From assembly GCA_903893945.1 (NCBI GenBank), contig CAITOF010000005.1:22083-86082 (forward strand): a stretch of 64,000 nucleotides of DNA, in the 5' to 3' direction. Both the position numbers and the translations under genes were made by a program. Below the pieces are notes generated by a model, which worked only from the letters and a program-made list of their open reading frames with translations, ran no database searches and was not told the origin of the DNA. The stretch comes from an uncultured Oxalobacteraceae bacterium. GTDB taxonomy: Bacteria; Pseudomonadota; Gammaproteobacteria; Burkholderiales; Burkholderiaceae_D. Of this stretch, positions 8,854-17,787 are shown piece after piece. The stretch's first letter is position 1, and every line of letters starts with the position of its first letter.

Positions 8854-8880
8854 TTAACGGCCAATTCTATTTAATCTTTA
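8854..8880 (-). promoter_or_regulatory. Sigma-28 (FliA) promoter of fliD-fliS-fliT
   Basis: Minus strand TAAAGATT, 11 bases, GCCGTTAA. The consensus is TAAAGTTT-N11-GCCGATAA, so 13 of 16 positions match and the spacing is exact. Predicted transcription starts near 8845 and gives a leader of about 30 bases to the chosen fliD start. This indicates that the cap gene is a late (class 3) flagellar gene expressed independently of fliC. Confidence 0.85.
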
Positions 8881-9021
8881 GGATAAATAAAACAGTTCTG
8901 TTTGGTGAATTGCAGGTTCGGGAATTGACGGGACGTCGGAGAGCAGGCTTGAGCGACAAAGCCATTCAATTGAGTTGCAATGATCAGAAAATTTGCAATA
9001 CAGACAATGCGGGGAGTCGTG

Positions 9022-9435
9022 TCAGGCAATCTGGCTTATCACGTTTCCTGGGCCGGACGAAATCTCCATTTCGATGGCTTGTTCGTTGGGAATCTGCCGG
9101 ATTACTTTTCCGGTATTCGGATCAACCACCTGTACCACAACCTCCTTGCCAGACGCATCGATGGCAAACTGGACAGTATTGGAATACCCCGCCGCGGCAA
9201 GTGAAGCGTTAATATTTTTTACTGCATTTTCCAGTTGCGCCGTGGTAGGCGGGGTGGTCTGAGCAGCCGGGGTTGTTGCAGATGAGCCAGACGCAGCTAA
9301 TCCGGCCGCTGCATTACCGGGGGCCGGGGATTGTGTTGCACTCACTGCAGGGCTTGGGGTATTTGTCGCTGGTATGCCGACAGCTACGCTTTTACCCCCA
9401 CCTGCAGCTATGCTGCCAAGTGAATTAATGTCCAT
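9022..9435 (-). CDS. flaG: FlaG-family flagellar protein
   Basis: 137 residues. The N-terminal 70 residues are a low-complexity Pro/Ala/Thr/Ser linker; the last 65 form the FlaG domain, with LENAVKNINASLA followed by VQFAIDASGKEVVVQVVDPNTG and KVIRQIPNEQAIEM (conserved as three short blocks). FlaG proteins influence filament length in several bacteria. AGAGGTGA before the ATG is a good ribosome site. The position between fliC and fliD is the usual one in polar-flagellated bacteria. Confidence 0.88.
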   Translation of the reverse strand: MDINSLGSIAAGGGKSVAVGIPATNTPSPAVSATQSPAPGNAAAGLAASGSSATTPAAQTTPPTTAQLENAVKNINASLAAAGYSNTVQFAIDASGKEVVVQVVDPNTGKVIRQIPNEQAIEMEISSGPGNVISQIA

Positions 9436-9456
9436 GCTATCACCTCTTTACGACTG

Positions 9457-9480
9457 TCTCCCCGGTCTGAACCGGGGAGA
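9457..9480. terminator. Perfect stem-loop between fliC and flaG
   Basis: TCTCCCCGGT, loop CTGA, ACCGGGGAGA: a perfect 10-bp GC-rich stem. On the fliC (minus) strand no run of T follows, so it is not a classical intrinsic terminator. It may stabilise the fliC 3' end or attenuate read-through into flaG, giving more flagellin than FlaG. Confidence 0.55.
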
Positions 9481-9522
9481 TTTCGTGTTACTGTACACCT
9501 ATCCATCTGTTAAAGTATCAAA

Positions 9523-10344
9523 TTATCGAAGCAACGTTAATACTTGAGCGGGTTGTGCATTGGCCTGCGCTAACATCGCGTTTGCTGCCTGACCCAGCAC
9601 TTGCGCCGTCGCCAGACTGGTTGTCTGTTGCGCAATATTGGCATCACCTACTGTACTGATTGACGCAGACAGGTTTTGTGAAGACGCCTGCAGGTAAGTT
9701 GATGTTGCCTGGAACTGCTGTTCGGAAGCACCGATTGATGCGCGGTAACTGTCGACTGCCGCAATTGCAGTGGTAATCAGGCCCTCAGCCAGTGCTGCTG
9801 TCGTAGCGCTACCGACACCGGCTGCAGTGGAAGTTAATGCTGTGCCAATTGTGGCGGTTAAGTCGGTTGCGGTAATTGTACTTGTGTTGGTAGAATCAGA
9901 ACCTGTTTGGAATGTGAATGTAGCGGCGGTATTCAATAAATCAGTGCCGTTATAGTTTGTGTTGCTCACGAAATTATCCAGCGCAGTCACATCGGCCTTG
10001 AATACGTCTTCGTTGTAGCCAGCATCTGTGGAGGAGGTTGCCGACGAGTTGGATTCAACCGCTAATGAATACATCTGGTTAAGGATGGTTACCATCGATG
10101 CCATACCGCCGTCCGCTGTTTGCAGAAACGAACTTGCCTGGGCCACATTTGACTCTGCCTGTGTGGTACCGGCAGCGGCAGTTTGCAGCGAATTCAGCGT
10201 AGCCAATCCGGATGGATCATCGGCAGCCGTGTTAATCCGCAGACCTGACGAGATCTGGGCAATTGCCTTGCCGTACGACATTTGAGCGTTGGTAATGTTG
10301 TTCTGTACGTTTAGCGCGTCTAAGTTTGTGTTAATTGAGTCCAT
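9523..10344 (-). CDS. fliC: Flagellin FliC
   Basis: 273 residues. The conserved N-terminal D0/D1 helix contains SSGLRINTAADDPSGLA and the C-terminal helix ends with AMLAQANAQPAQVLTLLR, both standard for flagellin and for export and polymerisation. The variable centre is short and Thr/Ser/Ala-rich, as expected of a glycosylated flagellin. The extreme N-terminus (MDSINTNLDALNVQNN) and the segment around residues 45-90 differ from the common betaproteobacterial type, so it is a divergent flagellin. AAGGGGAA precedes the ATG. Transcribed from a sigma-28 promoter with a long leader. Four glycosyltransferase-type genes sit directly upstream, and nonulosonate genes downstream. Confidence 0.95.
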   Translation of the reverse strand: MDSINTNLDALNVQNNITNAQMSYGKAIAQISSGLRINTAADDPSGLATLNSLQTAAAGTTQAESNVAQASSFLQTADGGMASMVTILNQMYSLAVESNSSATSSTDAGYNEDVFKADVTALDNFVSNTNYNGTDLLNTAATFTFQTGSDSTNTSTITATDLTATIGTALTSTAAGVGSATTAALAEGLITTAIAAVDSYRASIGASEQQFQATSTYLQASSQNLSASISTVGDANIAQQTTSLATAQVLGQAANAMLAQANAQPAQVLTLLR

Positions 10345-10507
10345 TATGTTCCCCTTACCCGAAGTTATTTAAGTGGCGGTTTGCCAAAAACTTTGGTCTG
10401 AATCTTTTAACTACGTGACCTCCGTTGAATCAGGTAACGGTTGCTGTCTGAAAATATTGAGGGAAATATTTTTAATTTTGGGTCTAAAGTTTTAGTTCTT
10501 GTAACGT

Positions 10508-10534
10508 TTTTCGGCACAATTTCAAAAAACTTTA
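10508..10534 (-). promoter_or_regulatory. Sigma-28 (FliA) promoter of fliC
   Basis: Minus strand TAAAGTTT, 11 bases, GCCGAAAA: a perfect -35 block, exact spacing and seven of eight bases in the -10 block. It places the transcription start near 10500 and leaves a leader of about 155 bases before fliC. The remainder of the 377-base gap (10345-10721) is AT-rich and shows no gene; the leader contains an isolated GGAGG about 80 bases before fliC with no start codon after it. Confidence 0.9.
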
Positions 10535-10721
10535 GGGTGAATTCAGGCTATTTATTTTAAAAATTTCATTGATTCAGAGCATTGAAATGTAAAAAATAAT
10601 GTAATTTTTGCCATGAAATAAACGCGAGTCGCTGGTTAATGACTGGTTTAGTTAGTATTAAATCACATTTCTGCGGGTGGACCGGGCGGAAAAACCCGGT
10701 CAGTCGATCGGCAACTGGATT

Positions 10722-12254
10722 TTAGACTGGTTTTTCATCCACCACGCCGACCTTGTTGAGAATTTGGTGCACCATGTCAGCCCGGTTTGAAATTTTGCTG
10801 AATGAATCCGCGGCAACGGTTCTTATGGGTTGCCTGTCGACCGTTACCAGCAAACCTCTGATGGCCAGGTGCATTTCATCAAGTGTGTCCATTAGAAAGC
10901 AATCGGGAAGCAGGTACGAAACATCGCCATAGCGGGTAGAAAACACCGGCACACCGGCCGCCAGACAGTAGGCCGCCGAGCTACCGCCACCTTTACGAGG
11001 TGGATTAATATAGAGATCACATATTTTGTACAGGTTGACCAGGTCAGGGCAGTAATGAAGGAAGCGGGTCGATGTATCGGGCAGCATCGAGTGCAGTCGC
11101 GCCTGTACTTGTGGGCTCAGGGCGCCGACAAATAATAATTTTATGTTTTTGCCAAGATCAATCACATTTTTTAAAAAAAGGATGAAGTTGTTGTCCAGTT
11201 CCTGGTCCAGGCGATTACCGACCACACATGCGATGAAGTCATCGCAGGTCAATGCGAACTGTTCGCGTTCATAGTTGACAGCCTCGACCACGGGAAGTTC
11301 GTAGTTGTAGGGACAGCCCTCCAGAATTCTGGATTCGTCAATCGAGAACCGCGCCAGAAGCTTGCGGTCGTTGTCATCGAGCTTCCTGGTCAATACTGAT
11401 GTGCAGGTTTGGGATAATGATAAATCATTCGACAGTGGCATGATGATGACTTGATATTCTGCCCCGATTCGCTCCTGTAAAATCGAGTAACCACCAACGC
11501 ACATAATGAATTTGGGCTGCATGCGAGAAATAACTGCACAGATTTTTCCCAGACCGGTCGGATTTGGCATGTCAAGGTCAGGCGTAAAAATGGAAATTTC
11601 AATACCGTCCAGCTGTTTTTTGGCCAAGCCAGGCGGATAAATGGAAGAGTTGGCAATGAAGGGATTGATCAGGGGCAAACTACAGTGCCTTGGCAATTCC
11701 AGCGTATTGATGATTAACGGATTAAATCCTGAGTTTCTCAAAATCTTGAAATAACCGAACGTGTCTGCGGTCGGCGCGTGTCGGTCTGCCAATAACTGCG
11801 AAGTCAAAATCACGCAGTCAAAATTGGATGAATAGTTTATTGTGGGGATGTCGAATTTCCAGGCATTCGCCATGTCCAGATAAGCAGAAAACAGGTTGCT
11901 TGTGCTGTCGCCGCCGTGAATGAAATCCAGTCGTACAAGGTACCAGAACAGTTGATGACGTAAATCAGGTTTCAATATCAGCGGAATAATTTTTCGCAAG
12001 TAAGTAATGCCGAGCTGCACGGAAAATTTATTGGCCAATAAACTGGCGATAAAAATGTAATTGTTTGGCGTCTCATAAAAATGATTGATCTGATCCAGAT
12101 AGCCCGTAATTTTTTTTTCGCAATAGTCCCGTTGTTCCCGGGTCAGCGTGTCGACTCCAGAAAAATCAGCGAGTGCTTTATACAGAGCAGGCTTTTCTTT
12201 CTTTTGTTCCGTGAGCTCATGGATTGATTTGGAAAGGTGCATTTTCATGGTCAT
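10722..12254 (-). CDS. GT-B fold glycosyltransferase, probably flagellin-directed
   Basis: 510 residues, no signal peptide. The N-terminal 230 residues are helical and unrecognised. The C-terminal half is a GT-B nucleotide-sugar-binding domain: LLFVGALSP, RFLHYCPDLVNLYKICDLYINPP, then RKGGGSSAAYCLAAGVPVF. In family GT4 the last block usually carries a glutamate (E-A-x-A-x-G); here that position is Tyr, so donor recognition may differ. It lies 36 bases after the TPR-glycosyltransferase gene, in the same direction, and just upstream of fliC. I infer that it glycosylates flagellin or extends the glycan. Start is uncertain between the ATGs at 12254, 12248 and 12242; none has a strong ribosome site. 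Confidence 0.75.
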   Translation of the reverse strand: MTMKMHLSKSIHELTEQKKEKPALYKALADFSGVDTLTREQRDYCEKKITGYLDQINHFYETPNNYIFIASLLANKFSVQLGITYLRKIIPLILKPDLRHQLFWYLVRLDFIHGGDSTSNLFSAYLDMANAWKFDIPTINYSSNFDCVILTSQLLADRHAPTADTFGYFKILRNSGFNPLIINTLELPRHCSLPLINPFIANSSIYPPGLAKKQLDGIEISIFTPDLDMPNPTGLGKICAVISRMQPKFIMCVGGYSILQERIGAEYQVIIMPLSNDLSLSQTCTSVLTRKLDDNDRKLLARFSIDESRILEGCPYNYELPVVEAVNYEREQFALTCDDFIACVVGNRLDQELDNNFILFLKNVIDLGKNIKLLFVGALSPQVQARLHSMLPDTSTRFLHYCPDLVNLYKICDLYINPPRKGGGSSAAYCLAAGVPVFSTRYGDVSYLLPDCFLMDTLDEMHLAIRGLLVTVDRQPIRTVAADSFSKISNRADMVHQILNKVGVVDEKPV

Positions 12255-12290
12255 TCAAAATAAGGATGTCGAGTCCACGCGGTTGCCAAT

Positions 12291-14027
12291 TCATTCAGCA
12301 GGGTTAAGGCGGGAAGCATCCCTGTAATGCTGCAGCTGATGCGCCACTTTTTCAATGATTACATCCCAGTCCTGCACCCAGCTCTTGTCAAATGAATGCA
12401 GCGTGCCATACCAGCAATTTTCAGCGGTGCCAAATTTCTGCCAGTTGAAACCGCTGGTCATTACCCAGGTGGGCACACCGACTGCGGCCGCCAGTATCCC
12501 CGCTGCGGTAGGCGCAGAAATAACCATGTCCATCGCTCTGGTCAGAGCGGCTGCCTCATCGATGTCATTGTACAAATCGACCTCAGGAAATCCATGGATG
12601 GCTGTGCCGAATAATTGTCTGGCCCTGGTCAATTCGCCTTCGCATTCGTCATATTGCAGGTTAATAAAGCGCACGCCGTTAATCGCGAAAATGGCACCCC
12701 ATTGTTCCAGGCTGGAGCAATAGAGGGAGCGGTTACCCGTCATGTTGCCGCTACGCCAGCATATGCCGACGTTAAGCTCGGGCCCAAGTGACGCCAGTCG
12801 GTCCTTCCAGTAACGGACACGCTGCGGGTCTGGCATCAGATAAAACTCGTCCCTGGGAAAACTGCTGACCTCGGGTCGCAGCCATCTGGTCAGAGAACCG
12901 GCTGCCGATTGCACATCAATGCCACTGTCATAACCGCTCAGTCGCTCCGTATTCTCAAGGGCGACAACGTCCGCCTGTGGAAATGACCTTGCGTACAAGC
13001 TGACCAGTTTTGCTGCGCAGGCAAATACCGTTTTCCTGAAGCGTGGCAACACATCGTTGTACATGCTGGCAAACATGATCTGATCCCCAATGCCTTGTTC
13101 ACCCCATACCAGGATAGTCTTGTCCGGCAAATTTTCGCCCTGCCAGATCGGGTAGGGGAAATTCTGGCGCGTGATCGGATCTATCTTTTGCCAGCGATAT
13201 TCGTAACCAGTCCAGCCCTGATCGAGTTTGCCCATGGCCAATCGGGTCAATCCGAGTCCCCAGTGGTAGTTGGGATTCTGAGGTTTGAGTGCCAGAGCAC
13301 GCTGGAAAAAACCTTCGCTCATGGGCAGTTGTCCCAGCTCCTGACACGCCAGTCCAAGATGCTGGTAGTTTTCCGCCTGATCGGGTTCCAGTTCAATCAC
13401 TTTTTGGCAACATGAGATAACGTTGTCGTATTGCCGTAATTCGCCGTAGGTGACGGCCAGGTTTGAATAGGCTGCGACAAACCGTGGATGTATCCTCGTC
13501 GCGTGCTGGAAATTTTCAATTGCGCCCTGATAGTCATTCTGTGCATGTAAAACAGACCCCAGACCATTGTAGGCCTCGGCAAGGGTCGGGTTGATATCAA
13601 TCGCTTTTCGATACCAGTCAGCAGCTTCAGTAAGGCGTTGCAATGAATGCCATGCTTTTCCCAGATTTGCCATGGCATCGGCATAGTCCGGCTTTAACCT
13701 GATGGCCTTGTTCAGGCTTTGAATGGCCGGTTCGAATTTGTTCTGCTCGATAAATAATGCCCCCAAATTGCTGTAGTACATCGCAAATGCCGGATCCTCC
13801 TCAATGGAGCGCAGGATTAACTGTTCGGCCATGTCATAGTGACGGGTTCTTTGCGCGATCAATCCCAGACAATGCAGTGCGTGGGCATGCCGCGGTTGCT
13901 TCTGCAGGATGGCTCTGTAAAGTTCTTCCGCTTGTGTTAACTGGTTTTGCTTATGATGCTGAATTGCGCGTTCAAGCGTTGATTCGATCCAGTTTGCGTT
14001 TGAAGATTTTTTCTTCGACACGTTCAT
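12291..14027 (-). CDS. TPR-GT9-like glycosyltransferase fusion (third of three paralogues)
   Basis: 578 residues. Residues about 25-300 are tandem TPR repeats (A-x2-LG-x3 pattern, e.g. YYSNLGALF, AYNGLGSVL). The C-terminal half is GT-B-like: ILVWGEQGIGDQIMFASM resembles the GD-x2-x-P entry of GT9, and DMVISAPTAAGILAAAVGVPTW sits where GT9 enzymes have a D-T-x3-H-x-A block. The histidine of that block is absent. CWYGTLHSF is the usual tail of TPR-GT9 proteins. TPR repeats probably present the protein acceptor. GAAGG precedes the ATG at 14027; the gene follows its paralogue by 12 bases. Likely flagellin O-glycosylation, by analogy to flagellar TPR transferases; not proven here. Confidence 0.8.
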   Translation of the reverse strand: MNVSKKKSSNANWIESTLERAIQHHKQNQLTQAEELYRAILQKQPRHAHALHCLGLIAQRTRHYDMAEQLILRSIEEDPAFAMYYSNLGALFIEQNKFEPAIQSLNKAIRLKPDYADAMANLGKAWHSLQRLTEAADWYRKAIDINPTLAEAYNGLGSVLHAQNDYQGAIENFQHATRIHPRFVAAYSNLAVTYGELRQYDNVISCCQKVIELEPDQAENYQHLGLACQELGQLPMSEGFFQRALALKPQNPNYHWGLGLTRLAMGKLDQGWTGYEYRWQKIDPITRQNFPYPIWQGENLPDKTILVWGEQGIGDQIMFASMYNDVLPRFRKTVFACAAKLVSLYARSFPQADVVALENTERLSGYDSGIDVQSAAGSLTRWLRPEVSSFPRDEFYLMPDPQRVRYWKDRLASLGPELNVGICWRSGNMTGNRSLYCSSLEQWGAIFAINGVRFINLQYDECEGELTRARQLFGTAIHGFPEVDLYNDIDEAAALTRAMDMVISAPTAAGILAAAVGVPTWVMTSGFNWQKFGTAENCWYGTLHSFDKSWVQDWDVIIEKVAHQLQHYRDASRLNPAE

Positions 14028-14039
14028 AGCCTTCGCTGT

Positions 14040-15713
14040 TTAATGTGTACTGACCAGTTTGCCGAGTTCTGCAGCGGCGGCATCAACAACAACTTCCCAT
14101 TCCTGTGCCCAGGACTTCTCAAAGGTCCGGAGGGTGCTGTACCAGCAGATTTCATCGGTCCCCAACTTTTGCCATGTGAAGCCACTCATCAACCACCAGG
14201 TGGGCACGCCGGTGGCTGCCGCCAGTATGCCGGCGGCAGTGGGCGCCGAAATCACCAGATCCAGTGCTTTCGTCAACGCTGCCGTTTCATCCAGGTCGTT
14301 ATACAAATCAATTTCCTGGAATGAATGGACATCGACGTCGAAGGATTGTTTTGCCGCTTTAAGCTCGTCCGCACAGTCATCATATTGGAGATTGATAAAC
14401 CGGACGCCAGCAACAGCGAAGAGGGCGCCCCATTGTTCCAGCTTTGAACAATAAAAGGCTCGTGTACCTTTCATGTCACTGCTACGCCAGCATATGCCCA
14501 CCTTTAGCTCCGGCCCAAGGTCCGCCAGGCGGCGCTTCCAGTAATTGACACGTTCCGCATTGGGAGTCAGGAAGTGCTGATTTTTCGGAAAACTTGCTAT
14601 CGTCGGTCGCAACCAGCGCGCCAGCGACCCTGCTGCAGACTGGACGTCGATGACCGGATTGTCACCATGTAAATTCTTCGCATCGTCCAATGAAACAATG
14701 TCTGCTTCCGGAAACGATCTTGTGTAAAGCGGCACCAGCTTGCTTGCACAAGCAAAGATGCATTTCCTGAAATGACGTGTCAAATCCCGATACATGCTGG
14801 CATTCATTATCTGATCGCCAATTCCCTGTTCCCCCCACACCAGGATCGTCTTGCCGGTCCCGGTTTCGCCCTGCCAGGTTGGGTAAGGGAATCTGGAGTA
14901 GGCGACGGGCACTTTTTTTTTCAGGCGATATTCGTAACCAATCCAGCCCTGTTCAAGCTTGCCCAGGGCCAGTCTGGTTAAACCGAGGTGCCAAAGGTAA
15001 TCCGCATTTGACGGTTCCAAGGCCGAGGCTCGCAGCATAAAGCCTTCACTCATTGCCAACTGGCCCAATTCCTGACAGGCCGCTCCAAGCAATTCAATGG
15101 CACTGGCAAGGGCTGGATCAAGTTCGATTGCTTTCTGGCAGCAGGCAATTACCTTGTCCATTTGTCTCAGTTCGAAATAGGTCGCGCCTGTATTTGCGTA
15201 ACAGTAGGCATCGTCAGGATCTGCGTTCAGGGCAATCTGGAGATGTCGAAGTGAGCCGGCAAAATCAGACTGATTTCTTAAAATGGTCCCCAACGCCTTG
15301 TGCGCTTTCGCGTAGTCGGGCTGGAACTGGATGGCTCTCAGAAAAAATTCTTTTGCTTCATTTTCCTGATCCGAATCAACCAGCGCCGAGCCCAGGTTGA
15401 ACAGGGCATCAGCAAAATCGGGCTGTAATTCGAGTGCTTTGCGCAAAACCGGGATGGCAGCACCCGGCTCGCCTTTATCTCTTAATAAGCCACCCAAATT
15501 GTTGTAATACGATGCGACCGACGGATTTTCTTTAATTGACCGTTCCATCCATTGCTGCGCCAAATCATACTTCTTGTGCCGATGTGCAATGATTCCCAGT
15601 AAGTGGTGTGCGGGTGCATTGCCAGGTTGTTTCCGCAAAATGGAATGACATGCCTGTTCGGCCTGGTCCAGCCTGCCTTGTTGATAGTAATTAATGGCGT
15701 GTTCAAATGACAT
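14040..15713 (-). CDS. TPR-GT9-like glycosyltransferase fusion (second of three paralogues)
   Basis: 557 residues from the ATG at 15713. The frame is open 38 codons further, but that extension overlaps the upstream paralogue and is unlikely; the chosen ATG lies one base after the TAA of that gene, implying coupled translation. TPR repeats occupy residues about 1-290 (YYNNLGGLL, YCYANTGAT). The catalytic half repeats the paralogue pattern: ILVWGEQGIGDQIMNASM, SAAGSLARWLRP, DLVISAPTAAGILAAA and CWYSTLRTFEKSW. Similarity across the three genes is highest in the C-terminal half, so they probably use related donors but different acceptor regions. Part of the fliC-adjacent glycosylation unit. Confidence 0.8.
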   Translation of the reverse strand: MSFEHAINYYQQGRLDQAEQACHSILRKQPGNAPAHHLLGIIAHRHKKYDLAQQWMERSIKENPSVASYYNNLGGLLRDKGEPGAAIPVLRKALELQPDFADALFNLGSALVDSDQENEAKEFFLRAIQFQPDYAKAHKALGTILRNQSDFAGSLRHLQIALNADPDDAYCYANTGATYFELRQMDKVIACCQKAIELDPALASAIELLGAACQELGQLAMSEGFMLRASALEPSNADYLWHLGLTRLALGKLEQGWIGYEYRLKKKVPVAYSRFPYPTWQGETGTGKTILVWGEQGIGDQIMNASMYRDLTRHFRKCIFACASKLVPLYTRSFPEADIVSLDDAKNLHGDNPVIDVQSAAGSLARWLRPTIASFPKNQHFLTPNAERVNYWKRRLADLGPELKVGICWRSSDMKGTRAFYCSKLEQWGALFAVAGVRFINLQYDDCADELKAAKQSFDVDVHSFQEIDLYNDLDETAALTKALDLVISAPTAAGILAAATGVPTWWLMSGFTWQKLGTDEICWYSTLRTFEKSWAQEWEVVVDAAAAELGKLVSTH

Positions 15714-15714
15714 G

Positions 15715-17772
15715 TTATTTTCCGGTTCGACCCATGTGGTCCACGTCAACCGTGCTGACCCGTTTGCTGAGTGCAACCGCGACTTTGCCAATAACAGATT
15801 CCCAATCCTGCACCCAGTTTTTTTCAAAAGTACGAAGCGTGCTGTACCAGCAGACTTCCCCGGTGCCCAATTTTTGCCACACGAATCCTGTCATCAACCA
15901 CCACGTGGGCACGCCGATTGCTGCAGCCAGAATACCGGCAGCAGTGGGTGCAGATATAACCAGATCCATTGCTTTGGTCAGCGCTGCCGTTTCATCAATA
16001 TCGTCATACAAATCAACTTCCGGGAAACAATGTACCTCGACACCAAACAATTTTTTTACCGATTGCAGTTCAGCCGAACACTCGTCATATTGAAGATTAA
16101 CGAAACGTACGCCGGCGATGGCAAAAATGGCATTCCACTGTTCTATCTTTGTACAATAAAGGGGACGGTTACCGGTCATTACACTGGTGCGCCAATTGAT
16201 GCCCACCTTTAATTCCGGGCCGAGTTCCGCCAGACGTTTCTTCCAATAGGTGACCCGATCGGGATCCGGCGTGAGGAAATGACTTTTTTTGGGAAAACTC
16301 GATAAGGTTGGCCGCAACCAGCGTGCAAGCGAGCCTGCTGCAGATTGTACGTCTATGCGGTGATCGGTGCCGACCCATTCTGGCAAATCGTCGAACGAAA
16401 CGATATCTGCTTCCGGAAACGAACGCTGGTACAGTGTCACCAGCTTGCCTGAACAAGCCAGTGTGGTTTTTTTAAATCGCGGCATCAGATCTTCATAGAG
16501 GCTTGCGAACATGATCTGGTCGCCGATACCCTGTTCCCCCCACACCAGTATCGACTTGTCCGGCATCGATTCACCGTGCCAGGTCGGATACGAGTAACCA
16601 GGATTGATGATGGGGACGCGTTTTTTCCAGCGATATTCGAATCCCGCCCAACCCTGTTCGAGGTTGCCCATCGCTAACCGGTTTAATCCAAGGTTGAACA
16701 GGTTGTCGAAATTGTTCGGATTGATTATGGATGCTTTTGAGAAAAACCCTTCTGCTATTGTCAATTCTCCCAGTTCCTGACAGGCCAGTCCAAGAAATTC
16801 AAACGCGTTAGAATTTTTTGGGTCAAGGTCTGTCGCTTTCTGGCAGTAGAAAATGACTTTTTCAAATTGTTTTAACTCCGTATAGACAGCCGCCATATTA
16901 TTGAAATAAAGGGAGCGGGCTGGATTGATGTCTATTGCGCGCTGAAAGTGCCTGAGCGCTTCGGCATAATCGCAGCGGGTGAGTGCCACCACGCCCAGAT
17001 TGTTATAGGCCTCGTCGTGATTCGGGTCCAGTTCCAACGCGCGTTGACAGCAAAGGATGACATCGTCGTATTGCCTGACATCAATAAGGGCCGTCGCACA
17101 GTTGGTGTAGTAAGCAGGTTCGGTCGAGTTGAATTTCAACGCTGTCTGGAATTGCTGGACCGCTTCCTGACTTTTATGTTGCCTTAACAGGTCCAGGCCC
17201 AAAGCATTGTACGCCCTGTCAAATCCGGGATCCTGCCTTATCGTTTTCTGAAACCAGTCAACTGCTTCTGCCGTCCTTCCGATATCATTTAATGCAGTGC
17301 CCAAGTTGAACATTGCATTGGTAAAATCAGGTTTTAACCGTACCGCTTTTTCAAGATTCTCAATGGCCAGAAATTTTTTATCAAGGGCCAATTGCACGGC
17401 ACCCAGGTTACTGTAGTATTCGGCAACGGACGGATTCAGTTCGATGGATTGCGCCATCCTTTGTTGAGCTAATTCATAGTTCTTCTCGCGATGCGCGATC
17501 ACCCCGAGGAAGTGGATGCCATGGGCATGGTCGGGTCGCTGGTGCACAATGGATTCATAAAGCTCTCTGGCGGCTTTCAGATCGTTCTGCTGATAAAGCT
17601 GGTCTGCCTTCGTAATCAAGGCGCCCACTGGCGATGGGTCCGCAGCCCCGCCATTGTGCATGGCGGGTGCGGGCAGGGCAGGCGAAGGTGGCAGAGCCGT
17701 TGGCATGCAGCAGTTCTTGTACTTTTTCCCGCTACCACAAAGGCACAGATCATTTCGCCCGACTTTGGACAT
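15715..17772 (-). CDS. SEC-C motif + TPR + GT9-like glycosyltransferase fusion (first of three paralogues)
   Basis: 685 residues. The N-terminus is a SEC-C zinc motif (RNDLCLCGSGKKYKNCC, residues 5-21) followed by a Pro/Ala linker, about ten TPR repeats (residues 50-400), then the same GT-B half as its two downstream paralogues (ILVWGEQGIGDQIMFASL, DLVISAPTAAGILAAAIG, CWYSTLRTF). SEC-C motifs bind zinc and in SecA mediate contact with SecB and ribosomes. Here the motif could recruit the transferase to a chaperone, export apparatus or nascent flagellin; that is inference. This domain order is unusual. GAGG precedes the ATG, and the MBL-fold gene ends 15 bases upstream. Confidence 0.8.
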   Translation of the reverse strand: MSKVGRNDLCLCGSGKKYKNCCMPTALPPSPALPAPAMHNGGAADPSPVGALITKADQLYQQNDLKAARELYESIVHQRPDHAHGIHFLGVIAHREKNYELAQQRMAQSIELNPSVAEYYSNLGAVQLALDKKFLAIENLEKAVRLKPDFTNAMFNLGTALNDIGRTAEAVDWFQKTIRQDPGFDRAYNALGLDLLRQHKSQEAVQQFQTALKFNSTEPAYYTNCATALIDVRQYDDVILCCQRALELDPNHDEAYNNLGVVALTRCDYAEALRHFQRAIDINPARSLYFNNMAAVYTELKQFEKVIFYCQKATDLDPKNSNAFEFLGLACQELGELTIAEGFFSKASIINPNNFDNLFNLGLNRLAMGNLEQGWAGFEYRWKKRVPIINPGYSYPTWHGESMPDKSILVWGEQGIGDQIMFASLYEDLMPRFKKTTLACSGKLVTLYQRSFPEADIVSFDDLPEWVGTDHRIDVQSAAGSLARWLRPTLSSFPKKSHFLTPDPDRVTYWKKRLAELGPELKVGINWRTSVMTGNRPLYCTKIEQWNAIFAIAGVRFVNLQYDECSAELQSVKKLFGVEVHCFPEVDLYDDIDETAALTKAMDLVISAPTAAGILAAAIGVPTWWLMTGFVWQKLGTGEVCWYSTLRTFEKNWVQDWESVIGKVAVALSKRVSTVDVDHMGRTGK

Positions 17773-17787
17773 GCCTGGAACCTCAGT

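Noticed and set aside
15714..15827. Upstream extension of the second TPR-glycosyltransferase
   Set aside because: It overlaps the preceding paralogue's coding sequence; the ATG one base after that gene's stop is far more plausible.
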